From: JBDTMC01 sp039934475
Lineage (GTDB): Bacteria; Acidobacteriota; Terriglobia; Bryobacterales; Bryobacteraceae
DNA: 16,499 nucleotides
Assembly (NCBI GenBank): GCA_039934475.1
Contig: JBDTMC010000140.1
Coordinates: forward strand, 1-16,499
Direction of reading: 5' to 3'
This document shows, one piece after another, positions 1 through 8,263 of the stretch; position 1 is the stretch's first letter; the number at the start of each line of letters is the position of its first letter. Below the pieces are notes generated by a model that saw nothing but the letters and a program-made list of their open reading frames with translations, did no database searches and was not told where the DNA came from. The position numbers were made by a program, and so were the translations under genes.

Positions 1-1
1 G

Positions 2-1429
2 CAGGGCGGAAGGATGACGGCATCGCGCGGGCGCAATGCCGGCTGGAAAGCGGCGCGCGGCGAGTTCATATTGTTTCTCGATGGCGACACGGAGATCGAC
101 CGCGGATTCGTGGAGCGGCACATGGCTGTGTTCGAAGACGAGAAGGTGGCGGCGGTCACGGGGCACGTCCACGAGTTGCATCCCGAGGCGTCCATCTACA
201 ACCGCGTCTTGGACCTCGATTGGCCGCGCGAACCGGGCTTTGTGGAATTCTGCGGTGGGAATGCGGTCTTCCGGCGTTCCGTTTTGAAAGAGATAGGCGG
301 ATTTGACGAGACTCTCCCGGCAGGTGAGGAACCGGAGTTGTGCCGTCGCCTGAGAGGGATGGGCTACAAGATCTTCCACGCCGACGATTTACTAGTCCGG
401 CACGATCTCGCCGTACAGACGTTTCAGCAGTACTGGACGCGCGGAGTTCGTTCCGGCATGGCCTATCAGGAAGTAGCGGAAAGGTTCCGCAACACAGTGG
501 ATCCACTGTGGGCCGGCAAGGCTTTGAAGAACCTCATTCAGGGAGGTTCTTACGTTGTGATTGCGATTTTGATTGTAACGGCCACGGCGGTACTCCGATC
601 GCCACTGCCAGTGGGAATTGCGGCGGCCCTCGTGACATTGATGATCAGTCGCACGGCATGGCGGGCGAGACACTATTCGAGAAATTCGCTGACTGTGTTC
701 CTGTACGCCATTCACTGTCACTTTCTGCATATTCCGCTGCTATGGGGCCAAGTCACACATTTCTTTGGCAAGAGCAAGTGGGGCGCCTCTGAGGTTGGGT
801 TCGCGGTACACCGCGGTACAAAGAGCATCTTATCGACCCTGCTCTGGCCCGTGGCTTTCGCCGCCGGTCCGGTGCTGGAATGGGTGCGCCGAGCATGGGC
901 ACATGCCAGGCTGCGGTCACAAACCAGCTACCGCCTACCGGCTAGCGTGGTGATACTCGGCGTGCCGGAAGTGCGTGGCACCGGCAATATCGAAGTGGGC
1001 GATGACGTCTTGATGTATCCCGGACTGTATCTGGAGACACAAGGCGAGGGAGTGCTCAAAATCGGTAAGGGCGTAGTGATTTCCCGCGGCGTTCACTTGT
1101 CGGCATTTGGATCGGTAGAGATCGGCGATGGCGCGATGATCGGGGAGTATTCCAGTATTCGCGACGCCAATCACAGCCGCTCAGCGGATGTTCCGATCCG
1201 TTACGCCGGGCACGACTTCGCGCCGGTGGTCATCGGAAAACAAGTTTGGATTGGCCGCGGCGTGGCAGTGTTGGCAGGAGTTCATATTGGAGACGGCGCT
1301 ACCGTGGGCGCCAACGCCGTGGTTACTAAAGATGTTCCAGCAGGCGCAGTGGTGGCCGGAGTTCCTGCCAAACCAATCACAACACAAGCGGGTGAGATGG
1401 AAGCTTCCAACATGGTGCGACATGCGTGA
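2..1429 (+). CDS. Glycosyltransferase family 2 fused to membrane segments and a hexapeptide-repeat acyltransferase (5' partial)
   Basis: The gene is cut by the left edge; the frame is open from base 2 and the first ~60-90 residues of a normal GT2 domain are missing. Numbering from the Met at 14, a GT2 core is visible: an RGRNAG segment, FLDGDTE with the DxD metal/nucleotide-sugar motif (D23, D25), then GFDETLPAGEEPELCRRLR, the usual GT2 acceptor/catalytic region. About four hydrophobic segments follow (roughly 180-197, 199-216, 226-250, 273-291), so the protein is probably in the inner membrane. Residues ~305-455 form a left-handed beta-helix of hexapeptide repeats (IGDGAMIGEYSSI, IGDGATVGANAVV, then VVAGVPAKPI) typical of the maltose/galactoside O-acetyltransferase family; H387 in DANHSR is the likely catalytic His. 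By inference it adds a sugar to a membrane-linked acceptor and O-acetylates it. The stop overlaps the next start by 8 bases. The domain calls are strong; donor, acceptor and acyl group are unknown. Confidence 0.88.
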   Translation, partial: QGGRMTASRGRNAGWKAARGEFILFLDGDTEIDRGFVERHMAVFEDEKVAAVTGHVHELHPEASIYNRVLDLDWPREPGFVEFCGGNAVFRRSVLKEIGGFDETLPAGEEPELCRRLRGMGYKIFHADDLLVRHDLAVQTFQQYWTRGVRSGMAYQEVAERFRNTVDPLWAGKALKNLIQGGSYVVIAILIVTATAVLRSPLPVGIAAALVTLMISRTAWRARHYSRNSLTVFLYAIHCHFLHIPLLWGQVTHFFGKSKWGASEVGFAVHRGTKSILSTLLWPVAFAAGPVLEWVRRAWAHARLRSQTSYRLPASVVILGVPEVRGTGNIEVGDDVLMYPGLYLETQGEGVLKIGKGVVISRGVHLSAFGSVEIGDGAMIGEYSSIRDANHSRSADVPIRYAGHDFAPVVIGKQVWIGRGVAVLAGVHIGDGATVGANAVVTKDVPAGAVVAGVPAKPITTQAGEMEASNMVRHA

Positions 1430-4400
1430 ACTAAACCAGGTGACTATCGAAGAACCGAAGCTGGAAGACCTGATTCTGGTTCCGGCGACGACGGGACAAG
1501 AGCGCTTCTGGGTGATCGATGAGTTGGGCGGGGATTCCGCGCTCACGATGCCGCTTGCCTGGAGTATCTCCGGTCCACTGAATGCGGACGTGGTGGAGAA
1601 AGTGCTTGACGAGATTATCCGCAGGCATGAGCTATTGCGGACCTCGTTCCGGGTGGTGGACGGCAAGTTGATGCAAGTGATCCACGATTCGGTGCGCGCC
1701 ACGATGACGATCGAGGATCTGTCGTGCCTGCCTGAGAGTGAACAAGCCACTGTGTTGCGCCACTACCTGATCGAGGAGGGGCGGACGCGCATCCCCATCG
1801 AGACCAGCCCGCTGGTCCGCTTGAAGCTGATCCGGCTTTCCCCGGTTCGTCATACGCTGGCGCTGAGCATGCATCACATGATCTGCGACGGCTGGTCGAA
1901 CGGTATCATCCTGACCGAGTTCGCTACTTTGTATGAGGCCTTTTCGAAGGGCAAAGCGAGTCCGCTGCCGGAATTGCCGATCCAGTTCGCCGACTACGCG
2001 GTGTGGCAACAGGATCAGGTAAAGAACGGCGACTTTGAGCCATCGATCGCGTACTGGAGGGAACGCATGCTGCCGCTACCTCCAGTGCTGGAGTTACCGG
2101 TGGATCATCCCCGACAGTGGGGCCGCGATAATAGCGGACACATCGAGTCTTTGTTGCTCGACAACGGCTTGAATGAGCAGCTGCGGACATTTTGCCAGCG
2201 TGAGCGACTGACGTTGTTTATTGTTACGCTGGCGGCTTTTGAGATCCTACTAAGCAAATATTGCGACGAGCAGAAATTCTTGCTGGGCTCGCCCTTCGCG
2301 AACCGGAACCATCCGGAGACCGAAGGATTGATCGGGTTGTTCGCCAACCCGCAGTTCATTCCGGCGGACGTTTCGGGTGGGCTCTCTTTCCGCGCCCTGC
2401 TGCACCGGGTTCGCGACGGAGTGGTGAGCTCCTATGACCACCAGGAGTTGCCATTCGAGGTACTGGTGGAGTCGTTAGGCTTGGATTCGGGAGAGAACCG
2501 GTTTCATCTGCCGGTGTATTTCATCCTGCAGAAGGCCTTCATGCAGCCGCAGCATCTGACCGACATCGTCATCCACCCGGAGCGTTCTGTGAGTTCGGGC
2601 ACACCGTTCGAGATGATGATGGCCGTGGTGGAGCGGCGCGAAGGCCTGCGCGTGCAGTTGGAGTACCGCACCACCCTGTTCGAGGCTCCTACGGTGAAGC
2701 GTTTCCTGAGACACTACCAGATTCTGCTGGAGCGAGCCGTGGCGGCGCCGGACACGCCGATTTCCAAACTGTCCTTCCTCGAGGAGGAGGAGCGGCGTCA
2801 CTTGCTGATGCCGGGCTGGGAGCAACCAACCGACACAAGTGCGGACTCGCTGGTCAGTTTGGCGGCGCATCATGCCGCTCAAACGCCAGAAGCCGTGGCC
2901 GTGGAGGAGAATGGCCAGAATGTCACTTACGCCACGCTGCACCGGGAATCGCACGCCGCGGCAGCTCATTTGGCAAAGCTCGGCGTGGGGCAAGGCGACC
3001 GTGTGGGACTGCGCCTGCCGCCAGGCGTGGATTTGAATCGCACGTGTTTGGCGCTGTGGCAACTGGGCGCTACCGTGGTACCACTGGAGTCCGATTCGCC
3101 GCGCGGGCGGACGGCGCAGATGATCACCAGGCTGAACATCAGACTGGCCATCACCACCGACGGCCGGAGCGACGGAATCCCGCCCGACCTGGCGACCGTG
3201 TCAGCGAGCGGCCTGACGTCAGAAACCCCGGCTACCGGGTACGCAGAGTCCGCCAAGCTGGGCTCCGCGCCTGCTTATGTCCTGCCGGTTTCCCGCGCCG
3301 GTCGAACAGCCTTCGTGGAGATATCGCACCGCGCACTGTTGCGGCTGCTTGGCGATCTCTCCGACGCAATTCGCCTCAAGGCTGCCGATCGCGTAGCTTG
3401 CCGCGCCGATGGAGGCTGGGATCTGGCCTTAGTCGAGCAATGGCTACCCTTGACGGCTGGAGCTACCAGCATACGGAGTGCAGGCGTTGAGACGGCAACG
3501 GTAGTAGTGGCTCATCCGGCCGTTTGGCGAAGCTTGCTGACTGCGGGCTGGAAGAGCCGGCCGGGTGTTCGTATGATCGGCGGACCGGATGTCCTGGAAT
3601 TGGGCCTGGCAGAACGTCTCCTGGAAGGTGGGGGCCGGCTGTGGAACCTTGCCGGACGCGCCGAGACTACATTTAGCGATCTGTTGACCGAGAGGACCTC
3701 CGAGAGTGGACCCGTGCGTTTCCGGCGAAGCCCTGGAGGACTTCACCTGCTGGTGCTGGATCGGGATCTGTCCTTATGCCCGATCAGTGTCACGGGCGAG
3801 ATATATGCCGCCGGCGAGTCAGTCATGAAGGGCTATATAGGCGATGCGGCCTTAAGCCAGGCCGGATCGGTTGCGAATCCGTTCGGGGGCGGCCTGTTGC
3901 TGCGAACTGGAATGCGAGGCAGGCGTTACGCCGATGGATCACTGGAAGTGCGGGGCCGTGTAGCCGAGGAGGTTCTGCTGGCAGGCCGGACCGTGTCAGT
4001 CGAAGAAGTTCAAACAGTGTTGGAGAGTATCCCTGGCGTAGTCGAGAGCTTGGTGCTGGACTTGAGGGGCGAAGTGACGGCGCATGTCTCCGCGGCTGGA
4101 CGGTCAGTGGATGAGATCCGGGCGGCGGCGGAAGAGATTCTGCCGAAAGGGATGGTACCGCCCATCAAAGTGTGGGAAAAACTGCCGCGCGAGGAGGGCG
4201 GGGCCATCGACCGCGAAACGTTGGACAAAGGCCTCCTCTCCGTGGCTGACGTGGCAGAGACCGCGGACGAGACGGAATCGGTGCTGCTCGGCATCTGGGC
4301 GCGCTTACTACGGAATTCACATATCGGTGTGGACGATGACTTCTTCCGCGCCGGTGGGACTTCGTTGGTGGCGGTGCGGTTGCTAGGTGCCGTTCGTGAA

Positions 4401-5288
4401 ATGTTCGGACGTGAATTGAAGCTCGCCACGCTGGCGCACGCTCCGACGGTGCGGCGCTTGGCGGCATTCCTAAAGGCAGAGGGGCAAGAGCAGCCGGCGC
4501 AAACAGTGGTGCCTTTGCAGACAACAGGGGACCTGCCGCCGTTGTTCTGTATCTATGGCGTATTCCTGTACTACCCGCTGGCGCAACAACTCTCTGGGGT
4601 GCGGCCGGTGTACGGAGTCTATCTTCCCGAAGAGTTCGACCTGCTGCGCAATCCGCAACCGGAAGGCGACGACACGTTACTGACAAATGTCGAAGCCCAG
4701 GCAGCGGCTTACATCGAAGCGATCCGCAAGGTGCGGCCGCAGGGGCCCTACTATCTGGCGGGCGAGTCGTATGGTGGGATTGTGGCATACGAGATGGCCC
4801 AGCAGCTTCACGCCATGGGAGAAGAGGTTGGTCCGGTAGTGTTGCTTGATACACACGCTCCGGGATGGAGCCACCGCAAGCCCCTCGTGCAGCGTTTGGG
4901 GGTACATGCGCAGCTGGCGTGGCGGGAAGGCCTCACCTACGTCGTCGACAAGATCAAGAAGCCAGAGACGGCGACTGGGGTGCACGGAGACGAGGATCTG
5001 GAATCGCTTCGTCGAATGGCTCGCGGCGCCGCGATGCGCAAATATAGTGCCCGCCCTTATGACGGCCCACTGGTACTCTTGCGCGCCATCGAGCGCAACC
5101 AGTTTGAAACGGACGATCCACAAGAGCTGTGGGGCTGGCGGAGATTGGCGATGGGCTCGATTGCAGTGCACCACATCCCAGGCGATCACCTCGGGATTTT
5201 GAAGAAGCCCAATGTGGAGGTTCTGGCAGCCAAACTGCGGGAATCGCTCGACGGCGCGGCGGTCTTTCCGGTGAGGGACCGGGAGTGA
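1422..5288 (+). CDS. Single-module NRPS: condensation - degenerate adenylation - carrier - thioesterase
   Basis: The protein has 1288 residues from ATG 1422. That start overlaps the upstream stop (ATGCGTGA) and begins just before the condensation (C) domain; no good Shine-Dalgarno is seen, so reinitiation after the upstream stop is likely. C domain, ~18-455: RHELLRTSF, intact HHMICDG (H151, H152, D156), DYAVWQQ, HQELPFEVLVE. Adenylation-like domain, ~476-935: the scaffold is kept (VTYATL at 501, EISHRALL, GEIYAAGESVMKGY) but every catalytic core is changed: PVSRAG (622-627) for TSGSTG, AGRAE (744-748) for YGPTE, RTGM (M831) for RTGD, GGAIDR (A928) for NGKVDR. Carrier (T) domain, ~948-1018: DDFFRAGGTSL, phosphopantetheine Ser S981 present. 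Thioesterase (TE), ~1035-1285: GESYGG, with triad S1116, D1143 (LLDTHAP) and H1256 (PGDHLGIL). It should condense and release a carrier-bound chain but probably cannot activate its own amino acid. The following PPTase gene is its likely activator. Domain calls are strong; the product is unknown. Confidence 0.93.
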   Translation: MRELNQVTIEEPKLEDLILVPATTGQERFWVIDELGGDSALTMPLAWSISGPLNADVVEKVLDEIIRRHELLRTSFRVVDGKLMQVIHDSVRATMTIEDLSCLPESEQATVLRHYLIEEGRTRIPIETSPLVRLKLIRLSPVRHTLALSMHHMICDGWSNGIILTEFATLYEAFSKGKASPLPELPIQFADYAVWQQDQVKNGDFEPSIAYWRERMLPLPPVLELPVDHPRQWGRDNSGHIESLLLDNGLNEQLRTFCQRERLTLFIVTLAAFEILLSKYCDEQKFLLGSPFANRNHPETEGLIGLFANPQFIPADVSGGLSFRALLHRVRDGVVSSYDHQELPFEVLVESLGLDSGENRFHLPVYFILQKAFMQPQHLTDIVIHPERSVSSGTPFEMMMAVVERREGLRVQLEYRTTLFEAPTVKRFLRHYQILLERAVAAPDTPISKLSFLEEEERRHLLMPGWEQPTDTSADSLVSLAAHHAAQTPEAVAVEENGQNVTYATLHRESHAAAAHLAKLGVGQGDRVGLRLPPGVDLNRTCLALWQLGATVVPLESDSPRGRTAQMITRLNIRLAITTDGRSDGIPPDLATVSASGLTSETPATGYAESAKLGSAPAYVLPVSRAGRTAFVEISHRALLRLLGDLSDAIRLKAADRVACRADGGWDLALVEQWLPLTAGATSIRSAGVETATVVVAHPAVWRSLLTAGWKSRPGVRMIGGPDVLELGLAERLLEGGGRLWNLAGRAETTFSDLLTERTSESGPVRFRRSPGGLHLLVLDRDLSLCPISVTGEIYAAGESVMKGYIGDAALSQAGSVANPFGGGLLLRTGMRGRRYADGSLEVRGRVAEEVLLAGRTVSVEEVQTVLESIPGVVESLVLDLRGEVTAHVSAAGRSVDEIRAAAEEILPKGMVPPIKVWEKLPREEGGAIDRETLDKGLLSVADVAETADETESVLLGIWARLLRNSHIGVDDDFFRAGGTSLVAVRLLGAVREMFGRELKLATLAHAPTVRRLAAFLKAEGQEQPAQTVVPLQTTGDLPPLFCIYGVFLYYPLAQQLSGVRPVYGVYLPEEFDLLRNPQPEGDDTLLTNVEAQAAAYIEAIRKVRPQGPYYLAGESYGGIVAYEMAQQLHAMGEEVGPVVLLDTHAPGWSHRKPLVQRLGVHAQLAWREGLTYVVDKIKKPETATGVHGDEDLESLRRMARGAAMRKYSARPYDGPLVLLRAIERNQFETDDPQELWGWRRLAMGSIAVHHIPGDHLGILKKPNVEVLAAKLRESLDGAAVFPVRDRE
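5273..5277 (+). promoter_or_regulatory. Ribosome binding site deciding the GTG start of the PPTase gene
   Basis: A GAGGG stretch lies 7 bases before the GTG at 5285, inside the end of the NRPS gene. It favours this GTG, which overlaps the NRPS stop as GTGA, over any start further upstream within the NRPS thioesterase coding region. Confidence 0.55.
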
Positions 5289-6058
5289 GCCAGGAATCCA
5301 AACCCAGGAGTAACGAGATCCACGTGCATAGTGTGGACACGGCGAGTTGCGAGGCTTATCAGGCGGAGTTCGAGGCGCTGCTGGATGAGACAGAGCGGGC
5401 AGCGGCCAACCGTTTCCTGTTTCCCCGCCACAAAGCTGAATACGTGGCGGCCCATGGAGCGATGCGAATTCTGCTGGCTGGCTACTGCGGATGCGGACCG
5501 GAAGAGATGCGTTTCGACAAGGAGTTGAACGGACGCCCGTACCTGTCATCGGGATTCCGTGAGTTAGTCGATTTCAATTTGACGCACACACGGGGCTTGG
5601 CGATGGTGGCGGTGGGGAAAGGCTTGCGATTTGGCGTGGATGCCGAAGAGCTGCGGCCCAACGCATGGAGTGAGGAGTTGGCCGCGAGTTGCTTGACGGC
5701 TCGCGAGACAGAGGCGATTCGAGCCTTGGATGACGCCGAGCGCGATCGGGCTTTCCTGCGGTGCTGGACAAGGAAGGAAGCAGTGATGAAGGCAACGGGT
5801 CGGGGATTGTCTCTGGATCCGCGCGATCTGGATGTCCCCGTGGAACCCGGCGAAGCACTATCACTGCTTGCCAGCCGCGACGCCGCGGCGCAGCCAGCCG
5901 GAGATTGGTGGCTGAGCGATGTAGAAGCGGGGGCCGGGTTCGTGGCTGCGATTGCCGTTTTCAAATCGAAGCCAAGTGTGTCCCTCCAGCCCTGGACGGG
6001 TGAATCCCTGGCGCAGCTGCGGGCTCGCCAAGAGAAGGAAATGTGTCATGACGCGTAA
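5285..6058 (+). CDS. 4'-phosphopantetheinyl transferase, Sfp type
   Basis: It transfers the phosphopantetheine arm of CoA to the conserved Ser of carrier domains, here most simply S981 of the adjacent NRPS. The protein has 257 residues from GTG 5285, a normal length for the Sfp/EntD group. Visible motifs are FNLTHTRG (97-104, with H101), GVDAEE with the metal-binding pair D119 and E121, and the signature WTRKEAVMKATGRGL (W161, K164, E165, K169). All residues expected for magnesium/CoA binding and catalysis appear present. The GTG start overlaps the NRPS stop by 4 bases and has a good ribosome site; the open frame running further upstream is a shadow of the NRPS. The gene end overlaps the next start by 11 bases. 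Placement right after a single carrier-containing gene suggests a cluster-dedicated enzyme, though such enzymes often serve other carriers too. Confidence 0.93.
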   Translation: MSQESKPRSNEIHVHSVDTASCEAYQAEFEALLDETERAAANRFLFPRHKAEYVAAHGAMRILLAGYCGCGPEEMRFDKELNGRPYLSSGFRELVDFNLTHTRGLAMVAVGKGLRFGVDAEELRPNAWSEELAASCLTARETEAIRALDDAERDRAFLRCWTRKEAVMKATGRGLSLDPRDLDVPVEPGEALSLLASRDAAAQPAGDWWLSDVEAGAGFVAAIAVFKSKPSVSLQPWTGESLAQLRARQEKEMCHDA

Positions 6059-7007
6059 TGTGTTTGTTGTGTTGTCGCCGCGATCGCTGCCGTATGCAGC
6101 TATTGGCCTTCGCACGCTGATGAAGAACTCCGCCGATCCGCTGCGGCTCACTTTGTTGACCGATTCCGAGGACGACCGGAAAGTGCTGGAAGACCATGTG
6201 ACACAACTGCCCTGTGAACGAGGCAGCAGCGTTGCGGTATTCGGCAAGAAAGCAGCGGATGAACGCGCGGCGGCGCAGTTTTCTGAGTTCGCCTACCTGC
6301 GAGGATTCCGCGAAGGTCACCCGTGCTGGCGGAAGATCACCGATCCTCTTCTGTTTGCCGAAAAGGGTGAGGAAGTGGTGATTCTGGATCCAGACCTGAT
6401 CTTCCCGAATCGCTTTCGGTTTGAGCCGACACCGGCGAAAGGTGTGCTGCTGATGTGGCAGAAACCGAATTGCCTGCTACCTTCCGAAGTTGTGTTGAAG
6501 GGCATGGACCTGGGCGTCCGTTTTGCGCATCACGTCGATATCGGAGTCGGTCAACTGCGAGCCGGATTCGATCTGGACTGGCTGGATTGGGTGATAGGAC
6601 GGCTGGGCGGCGCGGGCCTTCCTCGTATCATGCACGTGGAGGCGATCGTCTGGTCAGCGCTACTGATGCACCTTGGCGGCGGGCATTTGGACCCGCGGGC
6701 GTGGCACTGTTGGGCGCGCACGCAGTACAAACGGACAATGCTGAAGCTGGGCTGGCCGAGGACGTCAATCCTGAAGATGGACAACCTGGCTGATGTGAAG
6801 TGCTTCCACGCCGGCGGAGAGGCGAAATGGTGGTTGGAGGACAAAGGCCTGGAGGAGTGGCGGGCGCCCGGCAAGAGCCTGTTACTGGATACGCCAGTGC
6901 GAGCGGTAGCGGAACTGGAAAAGAGTTCACTCGAGAACGAGCTGCGCCTGAAGCGTCTGATTAGCGCGCTGGGATACTACCGCTACTTCGACCGGCGGCC
7001 AGCATGA
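6048..7007 (+). CDS. Putative GT-A-fold glycosyltransferase (family not identified)
   Basis: The protein has 319 residues from ATG 6048, with an AAGGA ribosome site about 8 bases upstream. It starts with a beta-strand-like VFVVLSPRSLPYAAIGLRTL. Mid-protein it has KITDPLLFAEKGEEVVILDPD, where D114-P115-D116 sits at the end of a hydrophobic strand exactly like the DxD of GT-A nucleotide-sugar transferases (GT8-like layout, 'lead sugar-nucleotide strand then DxD'). A later MHVEAIVWSALL and a Trp/His-rich segment may form the acceptor site. There is no signal peptide or clear membrane span, so it is probably cytoplasmic. Its position between a PPTase and a GT4 enzyme, with ATGA overlap to the latter, supports a glycosylation role. 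The fold call rests on one motif and its context; it could instead be an uncharacterised GT-A-like protein without transferase activity. Confidence 0.6.
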   Translation: MTRNVFVVLSPRSLPYAAIGLRTLMKNSADPLRLTLLTDSEDDRKVLEDHVTQLPCERGSSVAVFGKKAADERAAAQFSEFAYLRGFREGHPCWRKITDPLLFAEKGEEVVILDPDLIFPNRFRFEPTPAKGVLLMWQKPNCLLPSEVVLKGMDLGVRFAHHVDIGVGQLRAGFDLDWLDWVIGRLGGAGLPRIMHVEAIVWSALLMHLGGGHLDPRAWHCWARTQYKRTMLKLGWPRTSILKMDNLADVKCFHAGGEAKWWLEDKGLEEWRAPGKSLLLDTPVRAVAELEKSSLENELRLKRLISALGYYRYFDRRPA

Positions 7008-8263
7008 GAGTAGCGATAGTGGCGGAACACGCTTCGGCGAAGTTTGGCGGAGAAGCGTTTCTGCCGCTCCACTATTTCCGAGTATTGCGCGCGCGGGGCG
7101 TGGAAGCGTGGCTTGTGGTGCACGCCCGCACGCGGAGCGAGTTGGAGACCCTGTTCCCGGCCGACAGGGACCGCATGAGATTTGTGGAAGATACCGCCCT
7201 GCACCGCTTCTTCTTTTGGGTGGGGCAGAAGCTGCCGCGCCGGGTGGGCGAAGTGACCGTTGGGATCGCCAGCCAGTTGTACACGCAATGGAAGCAGCGC
7301 GAGATGGTGCGGCGGCTGGTGGCCGAGGAGCGGATCGACGTCATTCACCAGCCGATTCCGGTTTCGCCCAAGAGTCCCTCGTGCCTGTACGGATTTGGGG
7401 TTCCGGTGATCATCGGTCCGATGAACGGCGGGATGGACTTCCCTCCTGGTATTGCCCGCCGCCAAAGCCCGCTGGTTGACGCCTTTGTCGGGGTGGGGCG
7501 GTGGCTTTCCGAGTTGGTCCATTTTGTTCTGCCAGGAAAGCGTCTGGCGAGCCTTCTGCTGGTGGCCAACGAAAGGACGGGCAAGGCACTACCGAAGAGC
7601 GCCTGCCGGAATGTGGAAGAAGTGGTTGAGAACGGGGTGGATCTCTCCATGTGGCCGAGGCCTGAGCGGCGGCGGCAGCAGTCCCCGATCCGGTTTCTCT
7701 TCTCAGGGCGCCTGGTGGATTGGAAAGCCGTGGATGCGCTGCTGGAAGCTTTTGTGCCAGTGTCACAGGAATTCGAAGCGGTGTTGGAAATCCTGGGAGA
7801 CGGGCCAATGCGTCCGGCGCTGGAACGGCAGGCGAGTGAACTGGGCCTTGGAGACGCAGTGATCTTCCGCGGTTGGATGAGCCAAAACGAGTGCGCCCAG
7901 CGGATGCGTGAGGCAGATGTATTCGTCTTGCCTAGTCTTCTGGAATGCGGGGGAGCCGTTGTCCTGGAGGCAATGTCCGCCGGCTTACCGGTGGTGGCGA
8001 CAAAATGGGGCGGTCCGGTAGATTACGTCAGTCAGCAGACGGGCCTGCTGGTAGAGCCGGCGTCGGCCGATGCGCATGTGCGAGGGATGACAGAGGCGAT
8101 GCTGCGTCTGGGGCGCGATCCGGAAATGCGCCTGACGATGGGCGCGGCGGGACACGAACGGGTGCGGCGGCTATTCGATTGGGAACGGAAAGTGGACGCG
8201 ATGCTCGAAATCTACAGCTCTGTGCTGCTCGCCGGCACGGCGGAGCCAGCGTTGCGGTCATGA
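7004..8263 (+). CDS. Glycosyltransferase family 4 (GT-B fold)
   Basis: The protein has 419 residues. Its ATG overlaps the previous stop as ATGA. The N-terminal Rossmann half begins MRVAIVAEHASAKFGGEAFLP, with the Gly-rich loop seen in GT4 enzymes. The C-terminal half has the family hallmarks: FLFSGRLVDWKAVDALLEAF, ILGDGPMRPALE, VIFRGWM, and the E-x7-E donor-binding pair E314 and E322 in LLECGGAVVLEAMSAGLPVV, followed by TKWGGPVDYV. Such retaining enzymes move a sugar from a nucleotide donor onto a lipid-linked glycan or a small molecule in the cytoplasm. Length and motifs are normal and nothing appears missing. The donor and acceptor cannot be read from the sequence. The stop overlaps the next gene as ATGA. 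Confidence 0.92.
   Translation: MRVAIVAEHASAKFGGEAFLPLHYFRVLRARGVEAWLVVHARTRSELETLFPADRDRMRFVEDTALHRFFFWVGQKLPRRVGEVTVGIASQLYTQWKQREMVRRLVAEERIDVIHQPIPVSPKSPSCLYGFGVPVIIGPMNGGMDFPPGIARRQSPLVDAFVGVGRWLSELVHFVLPGKRLASLLLVANERTGKALPKSACRNVEEVVENGVDLSMWPRPERRRQQSPIRFLFSGRLVDWKAVDALLEAFVPVSQEFEAVLEILGDGPMRPALERQASELGLGDAVIFRGWMSQNECAQRMREADVFVLPSLLECGGAVVLEAMSAGLPVVATKWGGPVDYVSQQTGLLVEPASADAHVRGMTEAMLRLGRDPEMRLTMGAAGHERVRRLFDWERKVDAMLEIYSSVLLAGTAEPALRS

Noticed and set aside
1188..1421. Upstream ATG at 1188 as the NRPS start
   Set aside because: This would add 78 residues with no C-domain similarity that overlap the acyltransferase coding sequence in another frame. The ATG at 1422 sits at the gene junction just before the C domain.
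2850..4230. Degenerate A domain explained as a frameshifted pseudogene or sequencing error
   Set aside because: A-domain landmarks before, between and after the altered motifs all lie in the same frame, with no stop, and the downstream carrier and TE remain in frame and intact. The motif changes are in-frame substitutions.
4677..5549. Long - strand open frame opposite the NRPS thioesterase and PPTase
   Set aside because: It lies antisense to two well-supported genes and its translation has no recognisable domain. It is a by-product of high GC content.
7945..8259. N-terminal extension of the secreted TIGR03437 protein from 7945
   Set aside because: The extension is Arg/Gly-rich, lies inside the GT4 gene and would bury the signal peptide. 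ATG 8260 gives both an ATGA overlap and a clean signal peptide.
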